The notes under the pieces were generated by a model. The model was given only the letters and a program-made list of their open reading frames with translations. It made no database searches and was not told where the DNA came from. A stretch of DNA of 37,010 nucleotides, from the NCBI GenBank assembly GCA_945860405.1, contig CAMARC010000007.1:1-37010 (forward strand), in the 5' to 3' direction. The position numbers and the translations under genes are program-made. Numbering within the stretch: the stretch's first letter is position 1; each line of letters opens with the position of its first letter. Below are positions 16,991 to 24,696 of this stretch, one piece after another. The stretch comes from Candidatus Kuenenia stuttgartensis. Its GTDB lineage: Bacteria; Planctomycetota; Planctomycetia; Pirellulales; UBA1268.

Positions 16991-17009
16991 TGTAAGATAG
17001 CGTCTTACA
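16991..17009. promoter_or_regulatory. Inverted-repeat operator of the vapBC operon
   Basis: TGTAAGA-TAGCG-TCTTACA is a perfect seven-base inverted repeat around a five-base spacer, located directly upstream of vapB. AbrB-type antitoxins bind such sites to repress their own operon. The role is inferred from position and symmetry. Confidence 0.7.
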
Positions 17010-17115
17010 CCGGTGGTTTCAAGCCCTGTGGATGGCTTGGCCGGATTGAGGTTGAGGCGACGATGACGCTCGGAACGCGACGCGATCGCCAGGTTACGGC
17101 CGGCCCCCGCCCGAC

Positions 17116-17793
17116 TCAGCGGCTGTTCAAGAGGGCCACGCGGCGGGCGAGGAGGGCTTCGATCCAGGGGTCGATGCCCGTGCCTGTCTTCGTCGCCACT
17201 TCGAGGACCGGCATCCCCGGCCGAACTTGCTCGATGTTCGAAAGGGTCAGCGCCCGATCGAAGCCGACTGCCTCCGCGAGATCGGTCTTCGTGATCACCG
17301 CCAGATCGGACGTGTTGAAGAGCCCCGGATACTTGAGCGGCTTGTCCTCCCCCTCGGTCACCGAGAGGAGCGCCACCCGAACGCTCTCGCCGAGATCCCA
17401 GCTCGTCGGGCAGACGAGATTGCCGACGTTTTCAATGAACAGGATCTCCAGACCAGCCAGATCCCAGCCGGCCAGACGCTCGTCGACCATCGCCGCTTCG
17501 AGATGACACAGCCCGTGCGTCTCGATCTGCCGTACCGGCACGCCACTGCGGGCCAGCCGCTGGGCGTCGTTGTCGGTCTCGAGGTCACCGACGATTGCCG
17601 CCACCGACATCCCCCGGGCCTTGAGCCGGCGGAGCGTCTCCTCGAGGAGCGCTGTCTTGCCACTCCCCGGACTCGAGACGAGATTCACGACGAGCACCCC
17701 GGCTGCTTCGAAACGTCGCCGCATCGCGCGGGCCGTCTCGTCGTTGACTTTGAGGATCTTCGTCCGCACCTCGAGGATCCGGGGCTGGATCAT
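17116..17793 (-). CDS. hypB: Hydrogenase nickel incorporation GTPase HypB
   Basis: HypB is the SIMIBI-class GTPase that, with HypA, inserts nickel into the hydrogenase large subunit. This 225-residue protein has a Walker A motif SSPGSGKT at 40-47, the GDLETDND switch segment and the G4 motif TKTD. The G-domain metal-site residues C96, H97 and C128 are present (GLCHLEA and NLVCP). It lacks the N-terminal CxxCGC nickel site and the His-rich stretch found in some homologues, so it is the minimal form. Its ATG overlaps the hypA stop (ATGA), indicating translational coupling. hypA and hypB are divergent from the protease and hypCDE genes. Confidence 0.95.
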   Translation of the reverse strand: MIQPRILEVRTKILKVNDETARAMRRRFEAAGVLVVNLVSSPGSGKTALLEETLRRLKARGMSVAAIVGDLETDNDAQRLARSGVPVRQIETHGLCHLEAAMVDERLAGWDLAGLEILFIENVGNLVCPTSWDLGESVRVALLSVTEGEDKPLKYPGLFNTSDLAVITKTDLAEAVGFDRALTLSNIEQVRPGMPVLEVATKTGTGIDPWIEALLARRVALLNSR

Positions 17794-18248
17794 GGCTGGT
17801 CTCTTTCTAGGAGGGGCTGCGGGGCGGTTGAATCAGGCTCGGTCGATGTCGATGTGGACGAGGTTAGCTCGGATGCTGTCTGCTCAGTCGATGGCGGGGG
17901 GAGCGGCTCCAATTCAATCGATTCCAAGTCGAGCTCCCGGCCGGCCCGGATGTCGCCACTCAATCGACCACACTCCGGGCAGGCGAGGCTTTGAACCCCC
18001 GGCAGCTCCTGCTCCGCTCCGCAGGCCGGGCACCAGATCCGCACCGGCACGTCGATGATCTCGAGGCGAGCCCCCGAGAGCTTTGTGTCGGCACTGGCGA
18101 GATCGAAGCAAAACCGCAGCGCCCCCTCTTGCACACACGACAACCTCCCGATGCGGAGCGTGATCGCCAGCACTCGGCCCCCCCCGGCCCCGGCGACGTG
18201 CTTCGACACCTCGTCGATGACCGCGGTGGCAATCGAAAGCTCGTGCAT
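17790..18248 (-). CDS. hypA: Nickel metallochaperone HypA with Ser/Thr-rich tail
   Basis: HypA carries nickel to the hydrogenase large subunit together with HypB. The N-terminal MHEL supplies the nickel ligands (H2), and the zinc site is formed by C73, C76, C90 and C93. The conserved protein ends at about residue 115, the usual HypA length. It is followed by about 37 extra residues (PPPSTEQTASELTSSTSTST...) rich in Ser, Thr, Glu and Pro, likely disordered. This tail is real coding sequence in that the frame continues to a stop that overlaps hypB. No strong ribosome binding site precedes the ATG. The region upstream is shared with the divergent protease-Rieske gene. Confidence 0.93.
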   Translation of the reverse strand: MHELSIATAVIDEVSKHVAGAGGGRVLAITLRIGRLSCVQEGALRFCFDLASADTKLSGARLEIIDVPVRIWCPACGAEQELPGVQSLACPECGRLSGDIRAGRELDLESIELEPLPPPSTEQTASELTSSTSTSTEPDSTAPQPLLERDQP

Positions 18249-18425
18249 GGAGGTCTCGAGTGACTGGTCGTGCCAGCGCTGTGGATCGATCGCGGGGTGT
18301 CATCGCCGAAGGAGGCCAGTAAGAGGAGATCGTACCGTCCGGCTCGGTTGGTGGTGGGGAATGACAGGCGTAGACTCGTAGCGGTCGAGTCGAAGCTGCC
18401 TCGTCAGCCAGGGCGTGGCGGCAAC

Positions 18426-18457
18426 GCGAAGGCGCGAAGGCGCGAAGGCGCGAAGGT
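18426..18457 (+). repeat. Four tandem GCGAAGGC octamers
   Basis: Four direct copies of GCGAAGGC (the last ends in T), plus a partial fifth (GCGATGGG), lie in the 261-base gap between divergent hypA and the protease-Rieske gene. This resembles the short slippage-type arrays (CACGAAGG-like units) scattered in many planctomycete genomes. Any regulatory role is speculative. Confidence 0.7.
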
Positions 18458-18509
18458 GCGATGGGGACGGATTCCCCGGTCGGCATGCCGGGGCGGAACG
18501 GGGGAACGC

Positions 18510-19403
18510 GTGCGGGCACTGATCATTGGCTGTGGGAATCTGCTCCGGGGCGACGATGCGGCTGGCCCGGAAGTCGTGCGACGCCTCACGGCCCGCGGGC
18601 TCCCCGACGGCGTCGGCTGCGTGGACGCTGCTACGGCAGGGATCGACGTCGCCCTGTCGATGCGCTCGGTGCCGCATGTGATCGTCGTCGATGCCTGTCG
18701 CTCCGGGAACACCCCAGGGGCGCTCATGGAGCTTTCCGGCGCGGAGGTAGAGCAGTTGCCTCCCCCCTCTGGCATCAGCGTCCATGCCCTCCGGTGGGAT
18801 CATGCGCTCGCCTTCGCTCGCTGGCGTTTGGCTGACGAGTATCCGGCCGAGGTGACCGTGCTGTTGATCGAAGGGGAGCGATTCGAGTACGGCGAGCCAC
18901 TTTCCCCAGCCGTCGAAGAGGGGGTCGAGAGGGTGTGCGAGAGGATCCTCGAGGACCTGTTTGTCGTCGCTGCCGCGGCCACCGCTCACCCGACGACGAC
19001 GCCGCTGTCGGAGGATGGAGAGGCGTGGCCGGCACCGGGGTGGCACGCTGGGCCGCCAGTGGACGCGGTGCCGGATGCACAGCCGATCCCGTTCATGGCC
19101 GGCGACGCGCCGGGAATCATCGTGCGCGGAAAGGGCGGGCTACGGGCCTTCCGCAGCCGTTGCGCGCACGCCGGCTTGTCGCTCGACAACGCCTCGATCG
19201 ATTGTGGGAGCAACGCCCTCGTCTGCCGTTGGCACGCCTACCGCTTCGACGCCGACACGGGGGCAGGCCTGACGGCGCCCCATCGCTGCCTCGAAGGCTG
19301 GCCGCTGCGGGTTGTCGATGGTCTGATCTGGGTCTGTCCGCCGGTGACGGAAGGCTCCGCAGAGGAGGCCGACGTGTCTGAGCGACCGGGCCCTAGGGCA
19401 TGA
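18510..19403 (+). CDS. Hydrogenase maturation endopeptidase fused to a Rieske [2Fe-2S] domain
   Basis: Residues 1-150 are a HyaD/HybD-type protease, which removes the C-terminal peptide of the [NiFe] large subunit after nickel insertion. The opening is ALIIGCGNLLRGDD. The nickel-sensing residues match HybD E16, D62 and H93: here D16 (Asp instead of Glu), D61 (VIVVDACRSG) and H92 (SVHALRWDHA). A Pro/Ala linker (about 155-190) leads to a Rieske domain at about 190-285. Its cluster ligands are C218-x-H220 (CAHAG) and C239-x2-H242 (CRWHAYRFD), the ferredoxin-like Rieske pattern. The GTG at 18510 is preferred (GGGG just upstream); an ATG at 18270 would add an implausible basic leader. hypC follows 55 bases later. 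I know of no standard family with this order, so the Rieske half may be an electron-transfer or redox-sensing partner of the hydrogenase. Confidence 0.85.
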   Translation: MRALIIGCGNLLRGDDAAGPEVVRRLTARGLPDGVGCVDAATAGIDVALSMRSVPHVIVVDACRSGNTPGALMELSGAEVEQLPPPSGISVHALRWDHALAFARWRLADEYPAEVTVLLIEGERFEYGEPLSPAVEEGVERVCERILEDLFVVAAAATAHPTTTPLSEDGEAWPAPGWHAGPPVDAVPDAQPIPFMAGDAPGIIVRGKGGLRAFRSRCAHAGLSLDNASIDCGSNALVCRWHAYRFDADTGAGLTAPHRCLEGWPLRVVDGLIWVCPPVTEGSAEEADVSERPGPRA

Positions 19404-19458
19404 ATCCGACGACGGGTGAATCGAAGACCTGCCAGGGGGCGGAAAGAAGGGAACGAGC

Positions 19459-19773
19459 ATGTGTCTGGCCGTACCGGGACGGATTGAATCGATCCGTGAA
19501 GACCAGGGAACGCGGATGGGAAAGGTGAACTTCGGCGGCGTCGTCCGCGACGTCTGCCTGGCCTACGTTCCCGAGGCGCTTGTCGGCGATTACACGATCG
19601 TCCATGTCGGCTTCGCCCTTTCGCGGATCGACGAGGCTCTGGCGCTCGAGACGCTGCGGACGTTTGCCGAGATGGGGATCCTTGAAGAGGGGCTCGCGGA
19701 GATCCGCGGCGAGGCGCCCGGCGACGAGCCGGCTGTTTGCCCGCTTCCCCCCGCAGAGGCGCCGCGGCGATGA
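19459..19773 (+). CDS. hypC: Hydrogenase assembly chaperone HypC
   Basis: HypC holds the iron atom with HypD while CN and CO are added, then delivers it to the large subunit. This 104-residue protein starts with the invariant MCLAVPG, where C2 is essential, and has the [12 protein letters not shown] and [10 protein letters not shown] strands of the family. It is somewhat longer than many HypC proteins because of an acidic, Pro-rich C-terminal tail. AAGAAGGG precedes the ATG. Its TGA overlaps the hypD ATG (ATGA). Confidence 0.95.
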   Translation: MCLAVPGRIESIREDQGTRMGKVNFGGVVRDVCLAYVPEALVGDYTIVHVGFALSRIDEALALETLRTFAEMGILEEGLAEIRGEAPGDEPAVCPLPPAEAPRR

Positions 19774-20879
19774 AGCATCTGGCCGAATACCGCGACGGCG
19801 ACACGGCCCGGCGCCTCGCCGCCGGGATCGCTGCCATCGTGACGCGCCCCTGGGCGATCATGGAGGTGTGTGGCGGCCAGACGCACTCGATCATCCGCAA
19901 CGCCCTCGACCAGCTCCTCCCGCCGGAGGTGGAATTGATCCACGGCCCCGGCTGCCCGGTGTGCGTCACGCCGCTCGAGATGATCGACCGGGCGCTGGCG
20001 ATCGCGGCCCTACCGGGAACGATCTTCTGCTCCTTCGGCGACATGCTCCGAGTTCCCGGGTCGCACGGCGATCTCCTCGGCGTCAAGGCGGCGGGGGGCG
20101 ATGTCCGCGTTGTCTATTCGCCGCTCGATGCCCTCGAGCTGGCCCGCCGCCATCCCGATCACGAGGTGGTGTTTTTCGCGATCGGCTTCGAGACGACCGC
20201 GCCTGCCAACGCCATGGCCGTCCGCCTCGCCGAGCGCGGCGGCGTGAAAAACTTCTCGGTGCTCGTCTCGCACGTCCTCGTGCCGCCGGCGATCGGGGCG
20301 GTGATGGAGTCGCCGGGCAACCGGGTGGAGGCGTTCCTCGCGGCGGGGCACGTTTGCAGCGTGATGGGGACCCTGCAGTATCCGCCGCTGTGCGCCCGCT
20401 ACCGCGTGCCGATTGTCGTGACGGGTTTTGAGCCCCTCGACCTCCTCGAGGGGATCAGGCGGACGGTCATGCAACTCGAGGCAGGGAAGCATGAACTGGA
20501 GAATGCCTACCCGCGCGTCGTCACGGAGGAGGGGAACGCCGCAGCCCAGGCCGTGATCGCCGAGGTGTTCGAGCCCTGTGACCGCACCTGGCGGGGGATC
20601 GGCACGATTCCTTCGAGCGGCTGGAAGCTCGCCGAGCGGTATGCCCCCTTCGACGCCGAGCGCCGGTTTGCGGTCGGGGGGATCGTCACGGCGGAATCAG
20701 CGCTGTGTCGGTCCGGGGACGTGCTCCGGGGCGCGATCAAGCCGAACGAATGCCCCGCCTTCGGCCGGGAGTGCACGCCGCGGACGCCGCTGGGGGCGAC
20801 GATGGTCTCTGGCGAAGGGGCGTGCGCTGCCTATTACCATGCCGGCAGGTTTGCGGCGGTGCAGGGGGAGCGCCCTTGA
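19770..20879 (+). CDS. hypD: Hydrogenase Fe-cofactor assembly protein HypD
   Basis: HypD is the [4Fe-4S] scaffold on which the Fe(CN)2CO unit is built with HypC. The 369-residue chain has the iron/cyanide site C34 (MEVCGGQTH), then C62 and C65 (GPGCPVC), and the C-terminal cluster of cysteines ([10 protein letters not shown] and GEGACAAYY) for the [4Fe-4S] cluster. I chose the ATG at 19770, which overlaps the hypC stop. The alternative at 19737 lies inside hypC. hypE starts at the end of this gene. Confidence 0.95.
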   Translation: MKHLAEYRDGDTARRLAAGIAAIVTRPWAIMEVCGGQTHSIIRNALDQLLPPEVELIHGPGCPVCVTPLEMIDRALAIAALPGTIFCSFGDMLRVPGSHGDLLGVKAAGGDVRVVYSPLDALELARRHPDHEVVFFAIGFETTAPANAMAVRLAERGGVKNFSVLVSHVLVPPAIGAVMESPGNRVEAFLAAGHVCSVMGTLQYPPLCARYRVPIVVTGFEPLDLLEGIRRTVMQLEAGKHELENAYPRVVTEEGNAAAQAVIAEVFEPCDRTWRGIGTIPSSGWKLAERYAPFDAERRFAVGGIVTAESALCRSGDVLRGAIKPNECPAFGRECTPRTPLGATMVSGEGACAAYYHAGRFAAVQGERP

Positions 20880-21955
20880 GCGACGAGCCCCCCGACATGA
20901 CGCGGATCGCTTGCCCAGCGCCGCTCCCCCATCACGAGCGGATCGTTCTCGGCCATGGCGGCGGAGGAGTGCTGACGCGCGAGCTCATTGAGAAGGTCTT
21001 TCTGCCGGCCTTCGCCAATTCCGTCCTCGCCGGGCTCGGCGACTCAGGCATCCTCCCGGCGGCATGGTTTTCGAGTGGCGGAGGGGAGCGGCTCGCGTTC
21101 TCGACCGACTCGTTCGTCGTTCAGCCGCTCGTCTTCCCGGGCGGCTCGATCGGCTCCTTGGCTGTCAACGGCACGGTCAACGATCTCGCCATGAGTGGGG
21201 CTAGGCCGATGGCCCTCTCGGCCGCGTTCATCCTCGAAGAGGGGCTCGACGTCGGGCTGCTCGTGCGCGTCGTCGCCGACATGGCGAAGGCGGCGCGAAT
21301 GGCGGGCGTGGGGATCGTCACCGGCGACACGAAGGTCGTCGAACGGGGGCGGGGAGATGGCCTCTCGATCACCACGGCCGGGATCGGCCTGGTGCCTGCC
21401 GACTCACGCCTCGGGAGCCGGCCGCCGGAGCCGGGGGATGTGATCCTCGTCAGCGGCACCGTCGGCGATCATGGGATGGCGGTGATGAGCGTCCGCGAGG
21501 GGCTCGGCTTCGAGGCGCCGATTGAGAGCGACTCTGCGGCGCTCCATGGGCTCGTCGCCGATCTCCTCGCCGCCTGTCCCGACGTGGTCCTCCTTCGCGA
21601 CCCGACCCGCGGCGGCCTGGCAATGACGCTCGGCGAGCTCGTGGCGGGGAAGGGGATCGGTATCGAGTTTGACGAGGGGGCGGTGCCGGTCGATCCGGTC
21701 GTCGCTGCGGCCTGTGAGATCCTCGGCCTCGATCCCTTGCAAGTCGCCAATGAGGGAAAGCTCGTGGCTGTGGTGCCTGAGGCGGGGGCGGAGGCGGCGC
21801 TTGCGGCCCTGCGGGCCCATCCGCTCGGGGGCAAGGCAGCGCGGATCGGGCGTATGGTCGCCGACCATCCGGGCCTCGTCGTGGCTCGGACGCCCTATGG
21901 CGGGACACGGATCGTGCCGATGCCGCTTGGCGAGCAGTTGCCGCGGATCTGCTGA
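20876..21955 (+). CDS. hypE: Carbamoyl-phosphate-dependent cyanide synthesis protein HypE
   Basis: HypE dehydrates the thiocarboxamide made on its C-terminal Cys by HypF to thiocyanate and hands cyanide to the HypC-HypD complex. The protein ends in PRIC, the required C-terminal cysteine. It has the AIR-synthase-type ATP-binding fold with [32 protein letters not shown] and [11 protein letters not shown] motifs. The start is assigned to TTG at 20876, which overlaps the hypD TGA and has GGGGGAG five bases upstream, giving 359 residues. An ATG at 20897 would lose seven residues and has no ribosome binding site. This completes the maturation set. Confidence 0.95.
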   Translation: MSDEPPDMTRIACPAPLPHHERIVLGHGGGGVLTRELIEKVFLPAFANSVLAGLGDSGILPAAWFSSGGGERLAFSTDSFVVQPLVFPGGSIGSLAVNGTVNDLAMSGARPMALSAAFILEEGLDVGLLVRVVADMAKAARMAGVGIVTGDTKVVERGRGDGLSITTAGIGLVPADSRLGSRPPEPGDVILVSGTVGDHGMAVMSVREGLGFEAPIESDSAALHGLVADLLAACPDVVLLRDPTRGGLAMTLGELVAGKGIGIEFDEGAVPVDPVVAAACEILGLDPLQVANEGKLVAVVPEAGAEAALAALRAHPLGGKAARIGRMVADHPGLVVARTPYGGTRIVPMPLGEQLPRIC

Positions 21956-21978
21956 CGGTCGCGCGTCGATGGGGTATT

Positions 21979-22003
21979 CTCTTCGCTCCGGTGGGGAGAA
22001 GAG
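21979..22003 (+). terminator. Weak hairpin after hypE
   Basis: CTCTTC (21979-21984) and GAAGAG (21998-22003) can pair across a 13-base loop that can pair further inside (CTCC with GGGG). It lies 24 bases past the hypE stop and could end the hyp operon, but no U-tract follows. Confidence 0.25.
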
Positions 22004-22054
22004 GCTTGTGATCCCCCCGTTTCCGTTCCTCTCCACAGCCCCGCGAGGTGTGCC

Positions 22055-22534
22055 TTGTCGAGTTCGGTTCAAAAGCGGTTTGAGTCTCTTGTTGAGTCTC
22101 TTGGTCTCGTCCTCCCGCCGGCGCCGGCGCCTGCCGGTGTCTACAAGCCGTGTGTCACGGTCGGCAACCTACTCTACGTCTCCGGGCACGGGCCGCTCCT
22201 CCCCGACGGCACGCTCATGGTGGGACGGGTGGGGAGCGATCTCGATGCCGATCAGGGGAAGGCGGCAGCCCGGCAGGTGGGGCTGACGATCCTCGCGACG
22301 CTGCTTGCCAACCTCGACGGCCTCGACCGGGTGCGCCGGGTCGTGAAGGTGCTCGGGATGGTCTATGCCACCGACGACTTCGCGCGCCATCCGTATGTCA
22401 TCAACGGCTGCAGTGAACTGTTTGCCGAGATCTGGGGTGCCGATGCCGGCATCGGGGTTCGCAGCGCCGTCGGGATGGGATCGCTGCCTGGCAATATTCC
22501 GGTGGAGATTGAGGCGATCTTCGAATTGGCCTGA
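22055..22534 (+). CDS. RidA/YjgF-family protein
   Basis: This is a 159-residue member of the Rid superfamily, whose archetype RidA hydrolyses reactive enamine/imine intermediates released by PLP enzymes. The typical segments are visible: a TVGNLLYVSGHGPLLPDG strand-turn, QVGLTILATLLANLDGLDRV helix, and the C-terminal SLPGNIPVEIEAIFEL edge strand. Arg in GVRSAVG is near the position of the RidA carboxylate-binding Arg, but this longer subgroup often lacks full RidA chemistry. It starts with TTG preceded by GAGGTG four bases upstream. The KDPG/KHG aldolase follows closely and a D-threonine-aldolase-like PLP enzyme lies 6.5 kb away, which fits a role in amino-acid catabolism. Confidence 0.88.
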   Translation: MSSSVQKRFESLVESLGLVLPPAPAPAGVYKPCVTVGNLLYVSGHGPLLPDGTLMVGRVGSDLDADQGKAAARQVGLTILATLLANLDGLDRVRRVVKVLGMVYATDDFARHPYVINGCSELFAEIWGADAGIGVRSAVGMGSLPGNIPVEIEAIFELA

Positions 22535-22565
22535 CACGACCGTGTCCCCGTGGAGCTCCCTGCCC

Positions 22566-23225
22566 GTGATCCAGCGAGACGAGATCGTCGCCCGATTGGC
22601 GGCCCAGCGAGCCCTGCCGCTGTTTACGTGCAGCGATGCCGAAGCCGGGATGAAGGTCCTCGGGGCCCTCGATGCCGCTGGCCTTCAGATCGTCGAGTTC
22701 ACCAACCGCACGCCTGCGGCACTTGACGTCTTTGCCGAGATGGTGAGCCGTGCGGCGGTTGTCCATCCCGGCATGGTCCTCGGGGCCGGGACGATCCTCG
22801 ACGTGGCGCAAGCGAAGGCGTTTCACGCCGCCGGCGCGGCGTTTCTCGTCGCTCCACACCTCGACGAGGAGGTGGGGAAGTGGTGCGCCGGGCGCGATCT
22901 CGCCTGGTGCCCCGGCACCGGCACCGTCACGGAGATGATCCGGGCCGATTGGCTCGGCGCGGCGGTGATCAAGGTCTTTCCGGCCGATGCCCTCGGGGGA
23001 CCGGCGTTTCTCAAGGCGGTGCGCGGGCCCTGCCCCCACTTGCGGCTCATGCCGTCGAGCGGGGTTTCGACCGATCCTGGCAATCTCGCCGGCTGGTTTG
23101 CTGCTGGCGCGCACTGCGTGGGGATCGGGTCGCAGCTGATCGACCCCAAGGAAGTGACGGCGGGGCGCTTTGAAGACCTAGCCCCGCGGGCGCGGGCGCT
23201 GGTGACGGCCCTCAAGGGAGCGTGA
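22566..23225 (+). CDS. eda: KDPG/KHG aldolase (Eda family)
   Basis: This 219-residue class I aldolase belongs to the Eda family, which cleaves 2-keto-3-deoxy-6-phosphogluconate to pyruvate and glyceraldehyde 3-phosphate, or 2-keto-4-hydroxyglutarate to pyruvate and glyoxylate. The Schiff-base lysine is K136 (VIKVFPAD; usual text IKFFPAE), and the general base is E44 (IVEFTNRT). The GAGTIL and LMPSSGVS phosphate-binding loops are present. I prefer the GTG at 22566, with GGAG ten bases upstream. A GTG at 22542 would add eight residues. Three bases separate it from the GntP permease, so the two are an operon. Because the neighbours are amino-acid-type enzymes, the substrate could be a keto acid other than KDPG. 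Confidence 0.88.
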   Translation: MIQRDEIVARLAAQRALPLFTCSDAEAGMKVLGALDAAGLQIVEFTNRTPAALDVFAEMVSRAAVVHPGMVLGAGTILDVAQAKAFHAAGAAFLVAPHLDEEVGKWCAGRDLAWCPGTGTVTEMIRADWLGAAVIKVFPADALGGPAFLKAVRGPCPHLRLMPSSGVSTDPGNLAGWFAAGAHCVGIGSQLIDPKEVTAGRFEDLAPRARALVTALKGA

Positions 23226-23228
23226 CCT

Positions 23229-24542
23229 GTGGGGCCAGCCGTCGTCGCCGTCGCGATTCTTGCGCTTGTGCTCCTCGTGGCCTGGGGGAAGGTCCATCCC
23301 TTCCTCGCCTTCATTCTCGTTTCGGCAGGGGCAGCGCTCGCCCTCGGCATGCCGCCGGCTGACGTCGCCGGGGCGGTGCGGAAGGGGATCGGCGCGGCAC
23401 TTGGCAACCTGGCGATCGTGATCGTCGCCGGGGCGATGCTCGGCAAGCTCGTCGTCGAATCGGGGGCGGCGCAGCGCATCGCCCAGGTGCTCGTCTCCTT
23501 GTGCGGCGAGCGGCGGATGGCGTGGGCGATGGCGGCGACCGGCTTCATCGTCGGGATCCCGCTCTTCTATGGCGTCGGCTTCGTGCTCCTCGTGCCGATC
23601 ATCTTCGCCTGCATCGGCCGCTACCGGCTCCCGCCGCTGGTGGTGGGGATGCCGGCCTTGGCGGCGATGAGCGTGGCCCACGGTCTCCTCCCCCCCCATC
23701 CGGCGCCGACGGCGCTCGTGGCGGCCTTCAAGGCCGACCTGGGAACGACGCTCCTCTACGGGCTCATCGTCGCCGTGCCCGCCCTGGTTATCGCCGGGCC
23801 ATTGTTCTCCCGATTCCTCGCCAACATTCCCGCCAAGCCGCTCGAGGGCTTCCAGGGAAAGATGCTCGCACCGGAAAAGCTTCCCGGCACGGCGGTGAGC
23901 ATCGTCACGGCCCTCCTTCCGGCGGTGCTGCTCGTGATCGCGACGATCATCGAGTGGCAGGTGCCAGCAGAGAGCGGGATGGCGTCGGTGATCAAGTTTG
24001 TGGCCGATCCCGACCTCGTCATGATCCTCACGCTCGGTCTGGCGGCGGTGACGCTGGGAACGATGCGGGGGCGATCGATCCCGGAGGTGATGGGGACGTA
24101 TACCGCGGCGATCAACGACGTGGCGTCGATCCTCCTCATGATCGGCGGCTCGGGGGCCTTCAAGGAAGTCCTCGTGCAGACCGGCGTCGATAAAACGATC
24201 GCGTCATCGCTCGGCTCGCTGCAGATCGAGCCGCTGATTCTGGCGTGGCTGGTGACGGCGGCGATCCGGGTGTGTGTCGGCTCGGCGACGGTGGCGGGGC
24301 TGACGGCGGCCGGGCTCCTGACACCGCTCGTGGCCTCTGGCGAGGTCGATCCGAATCTGATGGTGCTCGCCATCGGCGCCGGGAGCCTGGCGCTGTCGCA
24401 TGTCAACGACGGAGCGTTCTGGATGTTCAAGGAATACTTTCAGGTGAGTCTCGTCGACACGCTCAAGACCTGGACAGTGATGGAGACGATCGTGTCGGTG
24501 GTGGGGCTCGTCGGTGTCCTCGTGCTTTCGCGGTTGGTATGA
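23229..24542 (+). CDS. GntP-family gluconate/hydroxy-acid:H+ symporter
   Basis: This is a 437-residue inner-membrane permease of the GntP family, which imports gluconate and related sugar acids or hydroxy acids, and in some members D-serine. It shows about 12 hydrophobic segments. The characteristic VAHGLLPPHPAPTAL motif and the late SHVNDGAFWMFKEYF segment identify the family. It starts with GTG three bases after the aldolase stop, with GGAG eight bases upstream. Pairing with a KDPG/KHG aldolase suggests import of a sugar acid or hydroxy acid whose carbon reaches the aldolase. The D-amino-acid-type neighbours make a D-amino acid an alternative substrate. Specificity cannot be read from sequence alone. 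Confidence 0.92.
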   Translation: MGPAVVAVAILALVLLVAWGKVHPFLAFILVSAGAALALGMPPADVAGAVRKGIGAALGNLAIVIVAGAMLGKLVVESGAAQRIAQVLVSLCGERRMAWAMAATGFIVGIPLFYGVGFVLLVPIIFACIGRYRLPPLVVGMPALAAMSVAHGLLPPHPAPTALVAAFKADLGTTLLYGLIVAVPALVIAGPLFSRFLANIPAKPLEGFQGKMLAPEKLPGTAVSIVTALLPAVLLVIATIIEWQVPAESGMASVIKFVADPDLVMILTLGLAAVTLGTMRGRSIPEVMGTYTAAINDVASILLMIGGSGAFKEVLVQTGVDKTIASSLGSLQIEPLILAWLVTAAIRVCVGSATVAGLTAAGLLTPLVASGEVDPNLMVLAIGAGSLALSHVNDGAFWMFKEYFQVSLVDTLKTWTVMETIVSVVGLVGVLVLSRLV

Positions 24543-24696
24543 CGATGGCGTCGCTCATTCCATCTCTGGCTCCGCTTGCCGGCTCCGCCCGCTTCGGGGC
24601 ACGGGCCACCCCTCCCTCCTTCGGCATCGGATTGCGTGTTCCGGAGGCTCCATGGCCCCACAGTGATTTCCTTCCACCCCTCCGAGGACGCTGAAC

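Noticed and set aside
18426-18457. The octamer array as a CRISPR or coding repeat
   Set aside because: Units are only eight bases, contiguous and without spacers, so this is a simple tandem repeat.
18270-18509. Upstream extension of the protease-Rieske gene from an ATG at 18270
   Set aside because: The extra 80 residues are basic and of low complexity, encode the octamer repeats, and lie in the divergent promoter region. The conserved protease begins at the GTG at 18510.
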